A stretch of 64,000 nt of DNA from Leptospira sp. WS39.C2 (GTDB lineage: Bacteria > Spirochaetota > Leptospiria > Leptospirales > Leptospiraceae), in NCBI RefSeq assembly GCF_040833965.1, contig NZ_CP162142.1:186001-250000 (forward strand), read 5' to 3'. The notes below the pieces were generated by a model, which worked only from the letters and a program-made list of their open reading frames with translations, did not search any database and was not told the DNA's origin. Position 1 is the stretch's first letter. Each line of letters starts with the position of its first letter. This document shows, one piece after another, positions 8,743 to 17,320 of the stretch. Position numbers and translations under genes: made by a program.

Positions 8743-10239
8743 CTAAGGTGTGGGAGAATTTTGCAAAAAGGTCGCTGTGGATGCTTGGAAGTTGGCAATT
8801 GCGACATGATGATCGTACAAAGCCTTAATTTCTCGGACAGCCGCTTCCGCACTTGTCTGTTCTCGAATATTCACAAATAAAAGAGTAGAATCCCCTAATG
8901 CAAATCGTTCTCGTTCCATCTCTTCTAATTTTCTGGCAAGTTCGACTTCATTCTGTGTGACAGTTACTCGTTTTGCGGAGGCGATCACTTCTGAAATTGA
9001 ATCTTGGACTTCGGTTTTGATTTTGTCTTTCGAGAATTGTAATTCTTGGTCGAGTTGGGCAATTCTTGCTTCTGCAGCACCAATCATCCCACGGGGCCTT
9101 CTTGTTTGGATGGGAACATTCAAAACAAGTGATGCTTCGAGTTCTGGTTTGGCCCTTGTGACAGAGCCAGGTCCAAAGTCTTGGGAACCTGCAACTACCA
9201 AATCCACTTGGGGTTTGAGTGAGTTATATCCCATATCTTGGTCCACACGAGCCTTCTCTCGTTTGAATTCATAATCCTGGATTTCTGGTCGATACTTCCA
9301 GGCTATTTTTATACTTTTGTCGAGTTCCAATCCTTTGTAATCAATGGGCTTTGGAAATCCAATGGGTAAACGATCGGTGGTAGGCAAAATCAAATTACCA
9401 TCCGCAGCGCGTAAGAATAAGGACAAATCAATCGCAGCTTTTTGCATCTCGCGTTCGGCCGAAACAAATTGTGATTCCCTTTGTAAAATGGCACGATCGT
9501 TTTCGGTTCCTTCCATTTTGGGTAGATCACCTAACTTGATTCTCTGGGTAATTTGTTGTTGTCTGTTTTTTGCAATCTCTAACAGGTCTTTGTTGACTAG
9601 ATATTCCTGTCCACTGGCAACCCATTTCCAATACCGTTTGGTAGCTTCTTTGATGACTTCGATTTTAAGTTTTTGGATCGATAACTCAGCTAGTTTGCGA
9701 TCAATGTCTGCTTTTTTAAGATCGGCTCTGTTTTTATCAATCTCACGATTACGCATGAGTGGTACAACCGCACCCGCTCTTACTTCTCCATAATCGTTTG
9801 TTTCTCTTCGTCCATCATACGCAGGAAATTTTCCGCGTCCAATTCGATACCCAGCAAAAAAAGATGTACCACCGAGTGGGGTAGGTTTTTCGAACACAGT
9901 GTCCGCTGCATTATTTGTATAATAACCAATTGGTTTTGTTGTGCCCATGGATTTGAATTGTAAGTCAAAGGCACCTTCAGCTGCTAAATAATTGTATTCT
10001 GTTTCGGTTAATAGTTTTTCAGCAGCAAGGACGAGGGGGTAAGATTTCTCAACTGACTTTAATAGTTCTGAGAGAGTCAATACTCCTGGTTGTTGGTTGA
10101 TGTAGTCTTGGGAAAAAATGTTTGGACCATGTAGAGACTCGAAGGGATCCTTTGTAGGATCCGCTTCTAATAAAAATGAAAAAAACATCCCGAATGGGCA
10201 TAATAACGCAAATAAAAATCGATTTAAATGCGTTTTCAT
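8743..10239 (-). CDS. TolC-family outer membrane efflux protein
   Basis: This is the outer-membrane channel of a tripartite exporter, 498 residues. It has a signal peptide (FLFALLCPFGMFFSFLLEA) and two OEP-type coiled repeats. The first repeat region begins LTLSELLKSVEKSYPLVLAAEK; the second begins IKIAWKYRPEIQDYEFKREKA and continues with long helices and GMIGAAEARIAQLDQEL. Its ATG overlaps the stop of the HlyD gene (10236-10239, ATGA), so the pair is translationally coupled. It presumably docks with that adaptor. Confidence 0.9.
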   Translation of the reverse strand: MKTHLNRFLFALLCPFGMFFSFLLEADPTKDPFESLHGPNIFSQDYINQQPGVLTLSELLKSVEKSYPLVLAAEKLLTETEYNYLAAEGAFDLQFKSMGTTKPIGYYTNNAADTVFEKPTPLGGTSFFAGYRIGRGKFPAYDGRRETNDYGEVRAGAVVPLMRNREIDKNRADLKKADIDRKLAELSIQKLKIEVIKEATKRYWKWVASGQEYLVNKDLLEIAKNRQQQITQRIKLGDLPKMEGTENDRAILQRESQFVSAEREMQKAAIDLSLFLRAADGNLILPTTDRLPIGFPKPIDYKGLELDKSIKIAWKYRPEIQDYEFKREKARVDQDMGYNSLKPQVDLVVAGSQDFGPGSVTRAKPELEASLVLNVPIQTRRPRGMIGAAEARIAQLDQELQFSKDKIKTEVQDSISEVIASAKRVTVTQNEVELARKLEEMERERFALGDSTLLFVNIREQTSAEAAVREIKALYDHHVAIANFQASTATFLQNSPTP

Positions 10240-11585
10240 TTTTCTTTATTCCCTCCACCATTTTCATCTAACAACGATTTCATTTCTGGATCATCCATAG
10301 GTAAATTTGGTGGGAAGTCATTGAACCTTCTCCATAATTCATACCCAACACTTACACGATTGAGAAAAATCCAACCCTTTGCACGGACCCCTTGTCTTAA
10401 ATAACGACTTGATGGCCACTGGCGATCGTCTCGGTCAGGGATTACAAGGACTCGGAAATTTCCTGATCCATTGTCTGTGATATCTACTAATTTGACGATC
10501 CCGCCAAAGGTTCCAACGGCAGTTTCTGGCCAACCACTGATTTGTAAAACAGGATAACCTTGGAATTGTAACCGAACCTTTCGTCCTTCTCCCACTAACG
10601 GAATGTCGTTGCCTGAGATAAAAAGTTCCACCGCTTTGTCTTCAGCATCAGGGACAAGAATGGCAACTCCATCCCCTTCCTTAACCTGTTGTGTGTCAGG
10701 ATTTACCAAAATACGCATAATGGTGCCATCTCTTGGTGCAAAGACTTCTTGGTTTTCTTGTCTGGATAACCTTGCTTCTAATTTTGGAAGTTCTTCTAGA
10801 ACTTTTGCCACTTCAGATTGAGCAGAGGCAAGTGATGCTTTAGCATCATTGATCGATGCTTCAGCGTCCTGTTGGACTTTACCAGTATCACTATTTAACG
10901 CACGTTCTTCTTTGATCGCTGCTTCATATCCTGCTTTGGCTCGGTCAAGTCCAGTCTCAGCATTGGTATGGTCAAGTTCTGCTAACTCCAAAGTTCTTTT
11001 GGATGTAAGTCCTTTTTCCCATAATTGTTTTTGTCGGTCTAAGTTTAAATTTGCTGTTTTGAGAGCGGCTTTTGCAGCATCAACTGCTTGTTCGCTGGCA
11101 CGGACTCTATCTTTTGCCATCATCCTACGAGAATCTGCAGCACTGACGGCACTTCCTTTGGATGAACGTAAACTCAGGATCCTTGAACGAATGTTATCTT
11201 CTCTGGAACGAGCTGCTTCGAGTCGTTGTAAAAGAGCATTTCTTTCTTCTCGAATTCTGGAAATAAAATTTGGATCGTTATCAGAAATATCGATGATGGG
11301 ATCTCCCTTTTTGACTCGGGTACCTTCATGGACATGCCATTTTACGACTCGTCCACTGATAGGAGATTCAATCACTTGTTGCCGATCAAGTGGGGCATAA
11401 GCAACCACTCGGCCAAAACCCATCGTAGTTTGTTGCCAAGGAACGTAGAGTAAAATGAGAACACTTAAGAAAAAAATTACAGTAAGGATGTATGCTAAAC
11501 TCTGTGCTGGGAGTGCTGTTTGCACCAACCGATAAGAAGGAAGGTTTTTACGAAGTTTCCATTTTGGTGACATATTCGTGTTCAT
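10236..11585 (-). CDS. HlyD-family membrane fusion protein
   Basis: This is a periplasmic adaptor of 449 residues that links an inner-membrane transporter to TolC. One membrane helix lies at about residues 30-52 (AYILTVIFFLSVLILLYVPW). The first lipoyl half (VIESPISGRVVKWHVHEGTRVKKGDPI) is followed by about 150 residues of coiled coil, the second lipoyl half (FAPRDGTIMRILVNPDTQQV) and a beta-barrel domain. It is 6 bases downstream of the ABC gene and overlaps the tolC-like gene, so the three form one operon with the layout of a type I secretion system. Confidence 0.92.
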   Translation of the reverse strand: MNTNMSPKWKLRKNLPSYRLVQTALPAQSLAYILTVIFFLSVLILLYVPWQQTTMGFGRVVAYAPLDRQQVIESPISGRVVKWHVHEGTRVKKGDPIIDISDNDPNFISRIREERNALLQRLEAARSREDNIRSRILSLRSSKGSAVSAADSRRMMAKDRVRASEQAVDAAKAALKTANLNLDRQKQLWEKGLTSKRTLELAELDHTNAETGLDRAKAGYEAAIKEERALNSDTGKVQQDAEASINDAKASLASAQSEVAKVLEELPKLEARLSRQENQEVFAPRDGTIMRILVNPDTQQVKEGDGVAILVPDAEDKAVELFISGNDIPLVGEGRKVRLQFQGYPVLQISGWPETAVGTFGGIVKLVDITDNGSGNFRVLVIPDRDDRQWPSSRYLRQGVRAKGWIFLNRVSVGYELWRRFNDFPPNLPMDDPEMKSLLDENGGGNKEK

Positions 11586-11591
11586 ATTAGT

Positions 11592-13820
11592 TTATGAATT
11601 AACCTTTAAGGAATGAGAATCATCTTCCAATTTAAGTATTTGGTCCATTTGTCCTAGTATGTTTGGAGATTTGGACACAATGACCACTGTCCACTCCCGA
11701 TTTTTTTGGAGTAAGAGTTTTAAACAAGAAGTTAACAAAGCAGGTGGTAATTGGTCAAGGATTCCGTCAATGAGAACGAGTTTTGGATTTCCAATGAGAG
11801 CTCTTGTCATAGCGAGGACAGCAGATTGTACATTATCGAAAGGATGACCAAAGGTTAACAGTTGTGTGTGGATTCCATGTGGCAATGATTGGATGGTTTT
11901 CCAAAGGCCAAGGGAATCTAATAAATCACGAATGGTGATAAGAGAAATTTCTTCTCTTCCGACTCGGATGTTTTCTAAAATAGTTCCTTCAAATATTTCA
12001 TTCCCTCTAACAAGAACTGTATGCGATTGGATTTGTTCTTTCGACACTTCGTGGATGTTTTGATGGTTGTATTCCACAATTCCAGAGTTTGGTTCTCGTA
12101 ATCCACTGAGTAAATCGAGAAGAATATGCGCATCATAAGGTGTATTCGATAAAACACCAATTGTTTTTCCAGCTTGGACTTTTAGGTTGAATTGAGTGAA
12201 TATTTTATGACCATTTGAAAGGGAATAGTCCACTCCCGAAAGTTGGACTTGGATGGGACCTTTCGGAGTTTCAAAGGGAACTGTTTTTGCAGTTAAAGTT
12301 GGTAGATGGAAAACAGAATTAATTTTGTCAACAGCCGCAATCAAACTGTAAAAACTATCCAATTGTTTTCCAAATTTGGAAATATCACTTAGAACTTTTG
12401 CGATGACAAGTTCGGCTGCTACTAATTGTCCAATCGTCAATTGCCTATGTATGACTAAATATCCACCAATTCCAAGAACGATTGCACTAGCTAACGCTTG
12501 TATGCCGACAAGTCCAATGATTTGTTTAATATAAACTGAGAAGTATTTTTTTCGAGCAAATAAATAATCTCTGATGAGTGAATCAGCACGTTCTATAGCA
12601 AAATGAGATCCAAATGTTGAGTGGAATAAAGCAGAATGACGAGAAATCTCTTCTAGCCAAGCGGCTACCTTATATTTCTCTTTTGAAATCTTAATATAGT
12701 TTTCAGAGGCTGGTCTACCTAATTGGTAAATCACAAGATATCCACCCACTCCTAATATAAATAAAGAAAACACAATAAAAATAGGATGGTAAAAAGATAT
12801 TAAGACAAATCCAATCACAGTGGTTAAAATCACGGCGAGTCCATCAACTAACAAAGAGTGTATGGATTTTTGGATCGTCATCGTATCAAAAAAACGATTC
12901 ACCAATTCTGGGTTATGGTGTTTATCTAAAGCATCTTGTCTGATTCTTGGAAAACGGACTGCAAATTCAGTAGCGATCCGAACAAAAACGCGTCGTTGTA
13001 AAATTTCTACCACATAAATTTGAATGGTTTGCATTGCTCCTGCAAATCCTAAGAAAAATACAACTAACAAAGTCAAGATGATGACTGGCTGTAATAATAC
13101 ACCGAATGCAACAATATTGACTAAAGATGAGGTAGCAACAGGAACGACAAGTGAGAGTATTCCAATACCGATACCATAAATAAATACAATCCAAACATCT
13201 TTTGACTCAATACGAATGAGATGGTAAATTTGTTTGATGGCATTTTTTAATGCAGATGACGTAGAGTGAATTTCCTTTTGTGATGAAAAAGGAAACATAG
13301 GTTCTGCGACTATCCAATCAACTACATCTTTTGGTGTTTTGATCCCAAATAATTTGAGAAATTCTTTTTCTGAATACCATTCCTCTTCTGCAATGTGGTT
13401 GTGAAGTGGACGAATCAGATACGAAGAAGCGTGGTAACCAAGTATAACATAAAATTCTGGGAGTCCATGGTCTGGGCTTTTGATTTGGTACAAAAATGGT
13501 GCATCTTTCGTGATATAATTTCTTATATCTAAAATAGATTTTTGAACAAAATTGAGTTTGATTTGGTATTGGTGAGAAGCCGCGAGTAAATAGTCCAAAA
13601 ATTCCAATTTTGATTGGTGTGGGAATTTACTACGAAGGGAACGAAAACCTTCCAAAATTTGACTTGGTACAGATTGGATGCTTAATGATTCAGATAAAAA
13701 ATCTAAGATGGACTGAGCGAGGGATTCTCCCGTCGAAAGCCGGATGGGGAGTTCCGTCTCCTTTGATTTGAAGAGTTGGTATCGGAAATGGCGCACCAAC
13801 GATTGTAATAATTTTAACAT
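11592..13820 (-). CDS. Type I secretion ABC exporter with a degenerate (probably inactive) nucleotide-binding domain
   Basis: The protein has 742 residues: about 170 N-terminal residues resembling a C39-like domain (PFLYQIKSPDHGLPEFYVIL), a six-helix exporter membrane domain (about 210-500), and an ABC ATPase domain (about 520-730). The ATPase fold is recognisable (LSGVDYSLSNGHKIF, FEGTILENIRVGR, GLWKTIQSLPHGI), but every catalytic motif is altered. The Walker A loop reads GVLSNTPYDAHILL with no GK(S/T); the Q-loop glutamine is Arg; the LSGGQ signature is FDNVQ; Walker B is LVLIDGILD, with Gly for the catalytic Glu; and the H-loop His is Lys (VVIVSKSP). It heads an operon with HlyD- and TolC-like genes. 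It is intact, without frameshifts, so the loss of ATPase looks maintained rather than a fresh pseudogene. Confidence 0.88.
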   Translation of the reverse strand: MLKLLQSLVRHFRYQLFKSKETELPIRLSTGESLAQSILDFLSESLSIQSVPSQILEGFRSLRSKFPHQSKLEFLDYLLAASHQYQIKLNFVQKSILDIRNYITKDAPFLYQIKSPDHGLPEFYVILGYHASSYLIRPLHNHIAEEEWYSEKEFLKLFGIKTPKDVVDWIVAEPMFPFSSQKEIHSTSSALKNAIKQIYHLIRIESKDVWIVFIYGIGIGILSLVVPVATSSLVNIVAFGVLLQPVIILTLLVVFFLGFAGAMQTIQIYVVEILQRRVFVRIATEFAVRFPRIRQDALDKHHNPELVNRFFDTMTIQKSIHSLLVDGLAVILTTVIGFVLISFYHPIFIVFSLFILGVGGYLVIYQLGRPASENYIKISKEKYKVAAWLEEISRHSALFHSTFGSHFAIERADSLIRDYLFARKKYFSVYIKQIIGLVGIQALASAIVLGIGGYLVIHRQLTIGQLVAAELVIAKVLSDISKFGKQLDSFYSLIAAVDKINSVFHLPTLTAKTVPFETPKGPIQVQLSGVDYSLSNGHKIFTQFNLKVQAGKTIGVLSNTPYDAHILLDLLSGLREPNSGIVEYNHQNIHEVSKEQIQSHTVLVRGNEIFEGTILENIRVGREEISLITIRDLLDSLGLWKTIQSLPHGIHTQLLTFGHPFDNVQSAVLAMTRALIGNPKLVLIDGILDQLPPALLTSCLKLLLQKNREWTVVIVSKSPNILGQMDQILKLEDDSHSLKVNS

Positions 13821-13897
13821 GTGAATTTCAATTCGTGCTTTAGACTCCTCTTGACAAATCTTTGTTTTTGATTTTCTATTTTCTAGCAGAGGTTTCT

Positions 13898-14503
13898 ATG
13901 AAAATTTTTTGTTCTATTTTAGCTTTATCCATTATCGGCAGTTTTGGGTCAATGTATGCAGAAGAAAATTGTATTTATGAGTATGATCCTAATAAAACGA
14001 GTTTGGAATGGACAGCGTTCAAATTTACAGAAAAAACAGGCGTTAAAGGTAAATTTGATACAATCCGCGTGATCGGGAAAACCAAAGACAAAACAAAGTT
14101 TGGTGTCGCTGAAAAAATGAAGTTCCAAATAGACAGTTTTTCCGTGAATTCTGCAAACCCCGACCGAGATGCCAAAATCAAAAAATACTTCTTTGGATCA
14201 GTAAAAGGAAATCAAAAAATAACGGGACATTTTTCTGATATAAGCTCAGGAGAAACGGGTACTGCAAAGTTAAATCTTCAATTCGGAAAATCAAAAACCT
14301 CTGTTCCGGTGAATTTTGTTTGGAAAGAAGATACTGTAGAAGTTGTAGGAACTGTTGATGTCGCAACCTTGGGACTAACTTTAGGTTTGTCTAAATTGAA
14401 TGCTGAGTGTAATGATTTACATAAAGGTGCAGATGGAGTGAGTAAACTTTGGCCTACAGTAGATGTAAAAGTAATTTCCACTCTTAAAAAAGTATGTAAG
14501 TAA
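13898..14503 (+). CDS. YceI-family secreted protein
   Basis: This is a periplasmic protein of about 201 residues with a signal peptide (MKIFCSILALSIIGSFGSMYA). The ATG at 13898 is preferred over the TTG at 13862 because AGAGG at 13888-13892 precedes it and it begins the signal peptide. The body has the YceI beta-barrel pattern: KTSLEWTAFKFTEKTGVKGKF, a region about DRDAKIKKYFFG, and KTSVPVNFVWKED. YceI proteins bind isoprenoid-type lipids in a lipocalin-like barrel. A second YceI-like gene lies at 27528. The spacing to neighbours suggests its own promoter. Confidence 0.88.
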   Translation: MKIFCSILALSIIGSFGSMYAEENCIYEYDPNKTSLEWTAFKFTEKTGVKGKFDTIRVIGKTKDKTKFGVAEKMKFQIDSFSVNSANPDRDAKIKKYFFGSVKGNQKITGHFSDISSGETGTAKLNLQFGKSKTSVPVNFVWKEDTVEVVGTVDVATLGLTLGLSKLNAECNDLHKGADGVSKLWPTVDVKVISTLKKVCK

Positions 14504-14573
14504 AATTGTAGATATAATTGGACAATTAACAATTGATTTGTGGGATTAATCAATTTGGATTAGGGTACTGAAG

Positions 14574-14963
14574 ATGAGTCTAGAGATTCAAAACTATAAC
14601 AAGTCTCAATCACTTACAGACCAAGAAATTTGTAATCTGTTGTATGAAGAGATCAATAAGAACTTGCCAAAAGCAGAGAAAAAAATTTGGCATGCACACC
14701 CAGTTTGGTTTTTGGATGGCAATCCTATTGTTGGTTATAGTAAGTTAAAGTCATGCATCCGACTTCTTTTTTGGAGCGGCCAAAGTTTTGAGGTAGAAGG
14801 CCTAACACCGGAAGGTAGTTTTAAGGCTGCAGAAGCACGTTATACAGATGTAAAACAGATTAAAAAAAAGGATCTAAAACTTTGGCTAAACCAAGCAAAA
14901 AAAATACAATGGGATTATAAAAATATCGTTAAACGAAAAGGTAAATTAGAGAGACTGATCTGA
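14574..14963 (+). CDS. DUF1801-domain protein
   Basis: This is a small cytoplasmic protein of 129 residues. It shows the DUF1801 (YdhG-like) pattern: an N-terminal helix region, KKIWHAHPVWFLDGNPIVGY, the strand pair CIRLLFWSGQSFEVEGL and the closing KDLKLWLNQAKKIQWDYKNI. The fold resembles CyaY/YjbR proteins, but no activity is established. It lies in a run of small accessory genes and shows no operon link to YceI. Confidence 0.8.
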   Translation: MSLEIQNYNKSQSLTDQEICNLLYEEINKNLPKAEKKIWHAHPVWFLDGNPIVGYSKLKSCIRLLFWSGQSFEVEGLTPEGSFKAAEARYTDVKQIKKKDLKLWLNQAKKIQWDYKNIVKRKGKLERLI

Positions 14964-15043
14964 AACAATGTTTTCATCCAACTCTAGTGGTTTTACCATC
15001 CAAAACAAATTAATTTCTAAATTATCAAAAGAGTCTTTAGTTC

Positions 15044-15493
15044 ATGTTAAATATTGAATTCAAAAAACTTTCAACAGATGAATTGGACAAATTTGTCGAA
15101 CTCATTCGAGTATTTGAAGATGTGTTTGAAATGAAAGAGTTTCGAATGCCGAATCAAAATTACCTACAAACTCTTTTATCACGCGATGATTTTTTTGTAT
15201 TCGTGGCGATATTGGAGGGAAAGGTAATTGCTGGTCTCACTGCATATCTTTTGCGCCAATACTATTCTGAACGACCATTGGTTTATATTTTTGATTTAGC
15301 CGTAGAGACAAAATGGCAACGGAAAGGAATTGGTAAAAGCTTAATCGAGCTTATCAATCGTTATTGTAAGAACGAAGGAATGGAAGAAGTGTTTGTCCAA
15401 GCAGATTTGGTCGATGATTATGCTTTGGATTTTTATCGGTCCACTGGTGGTCTCCCGGAAGATGTAGTTCATTTTACTTATCCGTTGTCATAG
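15044..15493 (+). CDS. GNAT acetyltransferase resembling aminoglycoside 3-N-acetyltransferase I
   Basis: This is a GNAT enzyme of 149 residues. The acetyl-CoA loop is WQRKGIGKSLIELINRY at about residue 95. Beyond the general fold, the segments FVFVAILEGKVIAGLTAYLL, YIFDLAV, VFVQADLVDDYALDFY and the end PEDVVHFTYPLS follow the AAC(3)-I subfamily closely from memory. Members of that subfamily acetylate gentamicin-type aminoglycosides, but distant chromosomal homologues need not confer resistance. The start ATG has no clear ribosome-binding site. Function beyond N-acetyl transfer is inference. Confidence 0.82.
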   Translation: MLNIEFKKLSTDELDKFVELIRVFEDVFEMKEFRMPNQNYLQTLLSRDDFFVFVAILEGKVIAGLTAYLLRQYYSERPLVYIFDLAVETKWQRKGIGKSLIELINRYCKNEGMEEVFVQADLVDDYALDFYRSTGGLPEDVVHFTYPLS

Positions 15494-15517
15494 AAAAATA
15501 CCAAAAGAAGGAAAAAA

Positions 15518-15937
15518 ATGGAACACAGTTATACCTGCCCGAATTGCCAAACCAATGTTAGTTTTATGAGAGTGATGTCGTATCCACCTCCCTTTACAAT
15601 GAAGTGTAAAGAGTGTAATAAAAGAATGCAGGTAGAAAATAGTCCTATTGTGACTTTCGCAGTTCTACTTTCTTATTTTATGGGTTTTTTTCTTTATCTA
15701 GGTTTAAATTTTTTTAAACAAATTGTTTGGATCCAAGATTTAGACGATACAACTGCGTATTTACTGATGATAACATTTATTTTCCTCGTCACAGAAGGGA
15801 TCATATATATATTATATAAGTTTTACTCGATTCAGTTAGTGAAAGAAAGTTCTTGGATTTCCAAACATAATCGATGGACTCTCCTTGTTCCAATCACATT
15901 GGTTTTGTATTTGATTTATTTTTTTAACAGAAACTAA
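15518..15937 (+). CDS. Small membrane protein with N-terminal zinc ribbon
   Basis: I do not recognise a named family. The protein has 139 residues. Two CxxC pairs, CPNC near residue 8 and CKEC near residue 35, form a likely zinc ribbon. Three membrane segments follow (TFAVLLSYFMGFFLYLGLNF, YLLMITFIFLVTEGIIYILY, WTLLVPITLVLYLIYFF). AAGGA precedes the ATG, so the start is sound. It lies among small accessory genes in front of immunity-like sequences. Confidence 0.75.
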   Translation: MEHSYTCPNCQTNVSFMRVMSYPPPFTMKCKECNKRMQVENSPIVTFAVLLSYFMGFFLYLGLNFFKQIVWIQDLDDTTAYLLMITFIFLVTEGIIYILYKFYSIQLVKESSWISKHNRWTLLVPITLVLYLIYFFNRN

Positions 15938-15952
15938 CATTAATTATAGTGA

Positions 15953-16192
15953 AATCTAAAAAGCAAATTAGAATCTGAAGTCATTGGGAAAAATTTACGT
16001 TATGATTCTGATTATCACATTCCTTTCCAAGGTTATTCGGATCAAATTGAGTATCATTTCTTTGAATCAAAAGAATTATTTGGTTTTAAAAAGAATACAT
16101 ATCGATTACCGATCATATCGAAAACGTTTTATGAAATCATAATCAAAAATAAAATCAAAGGTTGTCGCTTTTTTCCCGTGTTACCAGATTAA
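15953..16192 (+). pseudogene. Startless fragment resembling an Imm11/DUF1629-type immunity protein C-terminus
   Basis: An open frame of 79 codons runs from just after a TGA at 15950 to TAA at 16190 and has no ATG, GTG or TTG start. Its composition is that of a real protein (YDSDYHIPFQGYSDQIEYHF) and its end (TFYEIIIKNKIKGCRFFPVL) resembles the closing segment of DUF1629/Imm11-type immunity proteins. I read it as the 3' remnant of such a gene. The match is by eye and moderate. Confidence 0.45.
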
Positions 16193-16195
16193 TCA

Positions 16196-16642
16196 ATGAT
16201 TTCACCTCACATGCCAACAGAATTTAAAATTTATGATGATCCAAACGAATTAGAAGGCACTGCGTATATTGAATTTTTGCCAGGGAGATACAATGGCAAA
16301 TGTTGGAATGAGAATTCGATTTTTATGGACGAAACTACGTTTTCCATTTTTGAAGATGTAATCGAGTCGATTTTAGAAGGGTATGATCATTATGCATTCA
16401 AAGAACTTCCCGAAACAAAAATTCCAATTCTTCTGCATTTGTTAGAACAAAGGAAGAGAGAGATTTTCAATGAAACATTATTTAACATAACTCTTACATC
16501 CTATTCAGAAGTTCAAAAAGAATGGATCGTAAAGTTGATTTTAGCAGATAAAAAAGCAGCAATGGAAGTATTAGAAACATTGATTGCATGGATTCAAAAT
16601 ATGCAGAAACAAAATTTACCATTATCAATTTTAGGAATATAA
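16196..16642 (+). CDS. Hypothetical protein, possibly immunity-like
   Basis: I do not recognise a specific family. The 148-residue acidic cytoplasmic protein (TEFKIYDDPNELEGTAYIEF, FEDVIESILEGYDHYAF) has the size, charge and low-complexity helical end typical of immunity proteins of polymorphic toxin systems. It follows directly after the immunity-like fragment at 15953, and no toxin gene is seen nearby. ATGs at 16196 and 16211 are both possible starts; neither has a clear ribosome-binding site. Confidence 0.65.
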   Translation: MISPHMPTEFKIYDDPNELEGTAYIEFLPGRYNGKCWNENSIFMDETTFSIFEDVIESILEGYDHYAFKELPETKIPILLHLLEQRKREIFNETLFNITLTSYSEVQKEWIVKLILADKKAAMEVLETLIAWIQNMQKQNLPLSILGI

Positions 16643-16644
16643 AT

Positions 16645-17145
16645 TTGAAACGAAGCCTAGATTACATAAAAAATATTTTCGTAATTGTTTGTATTTCTTT
16701 CTTCGGAAGTTTACACTCAGAAACAAATACAATCGTGTATGTGAAAAAATCTGAAAAAACATTAACAGTCACGAAAGCTGGTAAAACCATTTTGAAGATT
16801 CCTATTTCCCTTGGATTTGAACCAGAAGGACCCAAAAAGGAAGAAGGAGACGGAAAAACTCCTGAAGGGACTTATACGATTGATTACCAAATCCCCGAAT
16901 GGGATTATTACAAAGCATTACACATTTCCTATCCCAACAAAACACAGTTAGAGGAAGCTAAAAAGAGAAACGTTAAAGCAGGTAGTGGGATTCTCATTCA
17001 CGGGATGAAACGCCATTGGAATTGGTTTGGACACTTACATACCTATTTGAATTGGACACATGGTTGTATGGCCGTGACAAATGAAGAAATGGATCTCTTG
17101 TTTGAAATGGTACCCGTTGGTTCCAAAATTAGAATCGAACCATAA
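16645..17145 (+). CDS. L,D-transpeptidase (YkuD domain), secreted
   Basis: This is a periplasmic peptidoglycan cross-linking or anchoring enzyme of about 166 residues. The TTG at 16645 is preferred as start: AGGA at 16632-16635 precedes it and it begins a signal peptide (LKRSLDYIKNIFVIVCISFF). An ATG 57 bases earlier lies inside the upstream gene. The YkuD domain begins TIVYVKKSEKTLTVTKAGKT, and the active-site motif reads IHGM...WTHGCMAV, with His and Cys in the expected places. The usual SHGCIR is THGCMA here, an accepted variation. Confidence 0.88.
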   Translation: MKRSLDYIKNIFVIVCISFFGSLHSETNTIVYVKKSEKTLTVTKAGKTILKIPISLGFEPEGPKKEEGDGKTPEGTYTIDYQIPEWDYYKALHISYPNKTQLEEAKKRNVKAGSGILIHGMKRHWNWFGHLHTYLNWTHGCMAVTNEEMDLLFEMVPVGSKIRIEP

Positions 17146-17179
17146 AACAATTCAAAATTAAAAAATGAAATTTTCCCTT

Positions 17180-17311
17180 GCGCCAGCGATAGAAGCGGAA
17201 ATCCTTTCCATCTTCGATTGAATTTGTTGATTTTATAGGATTGGAAAGATTGGAGCGGATAGCGCGGTCGGTTTTGAAACTAATGATAGCCAACTAACCA
17301 AATCGAGGCGC
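17180..17311 (+). ncRNA. Flavo-1-like structured RNA / dispersed repeat, copy 1
   Basis: This is a 132-base element bounded by GCGCC (17180-17184) and GGCGC (17307-17311). It contains AGCGATAGAAGCGGAAATCC followed by TTTCC, then GGAAAGATTGGAGCGGATAG and CGCGGTCG, so a long imperfect stem can form. A second copy lies at 21452-21584. The paired motifs resemble a repeat frequent in Flavobacteria and also reported in spirochaetes (Flavo-1 RNA motif); this link is from memory. It lies 34 bases after the L,D-transpeptidase gene and just downstream of the convergent TetR gene. Confidence 0.5.
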
Positions 17312-17320
17312 CCAAAAGAG

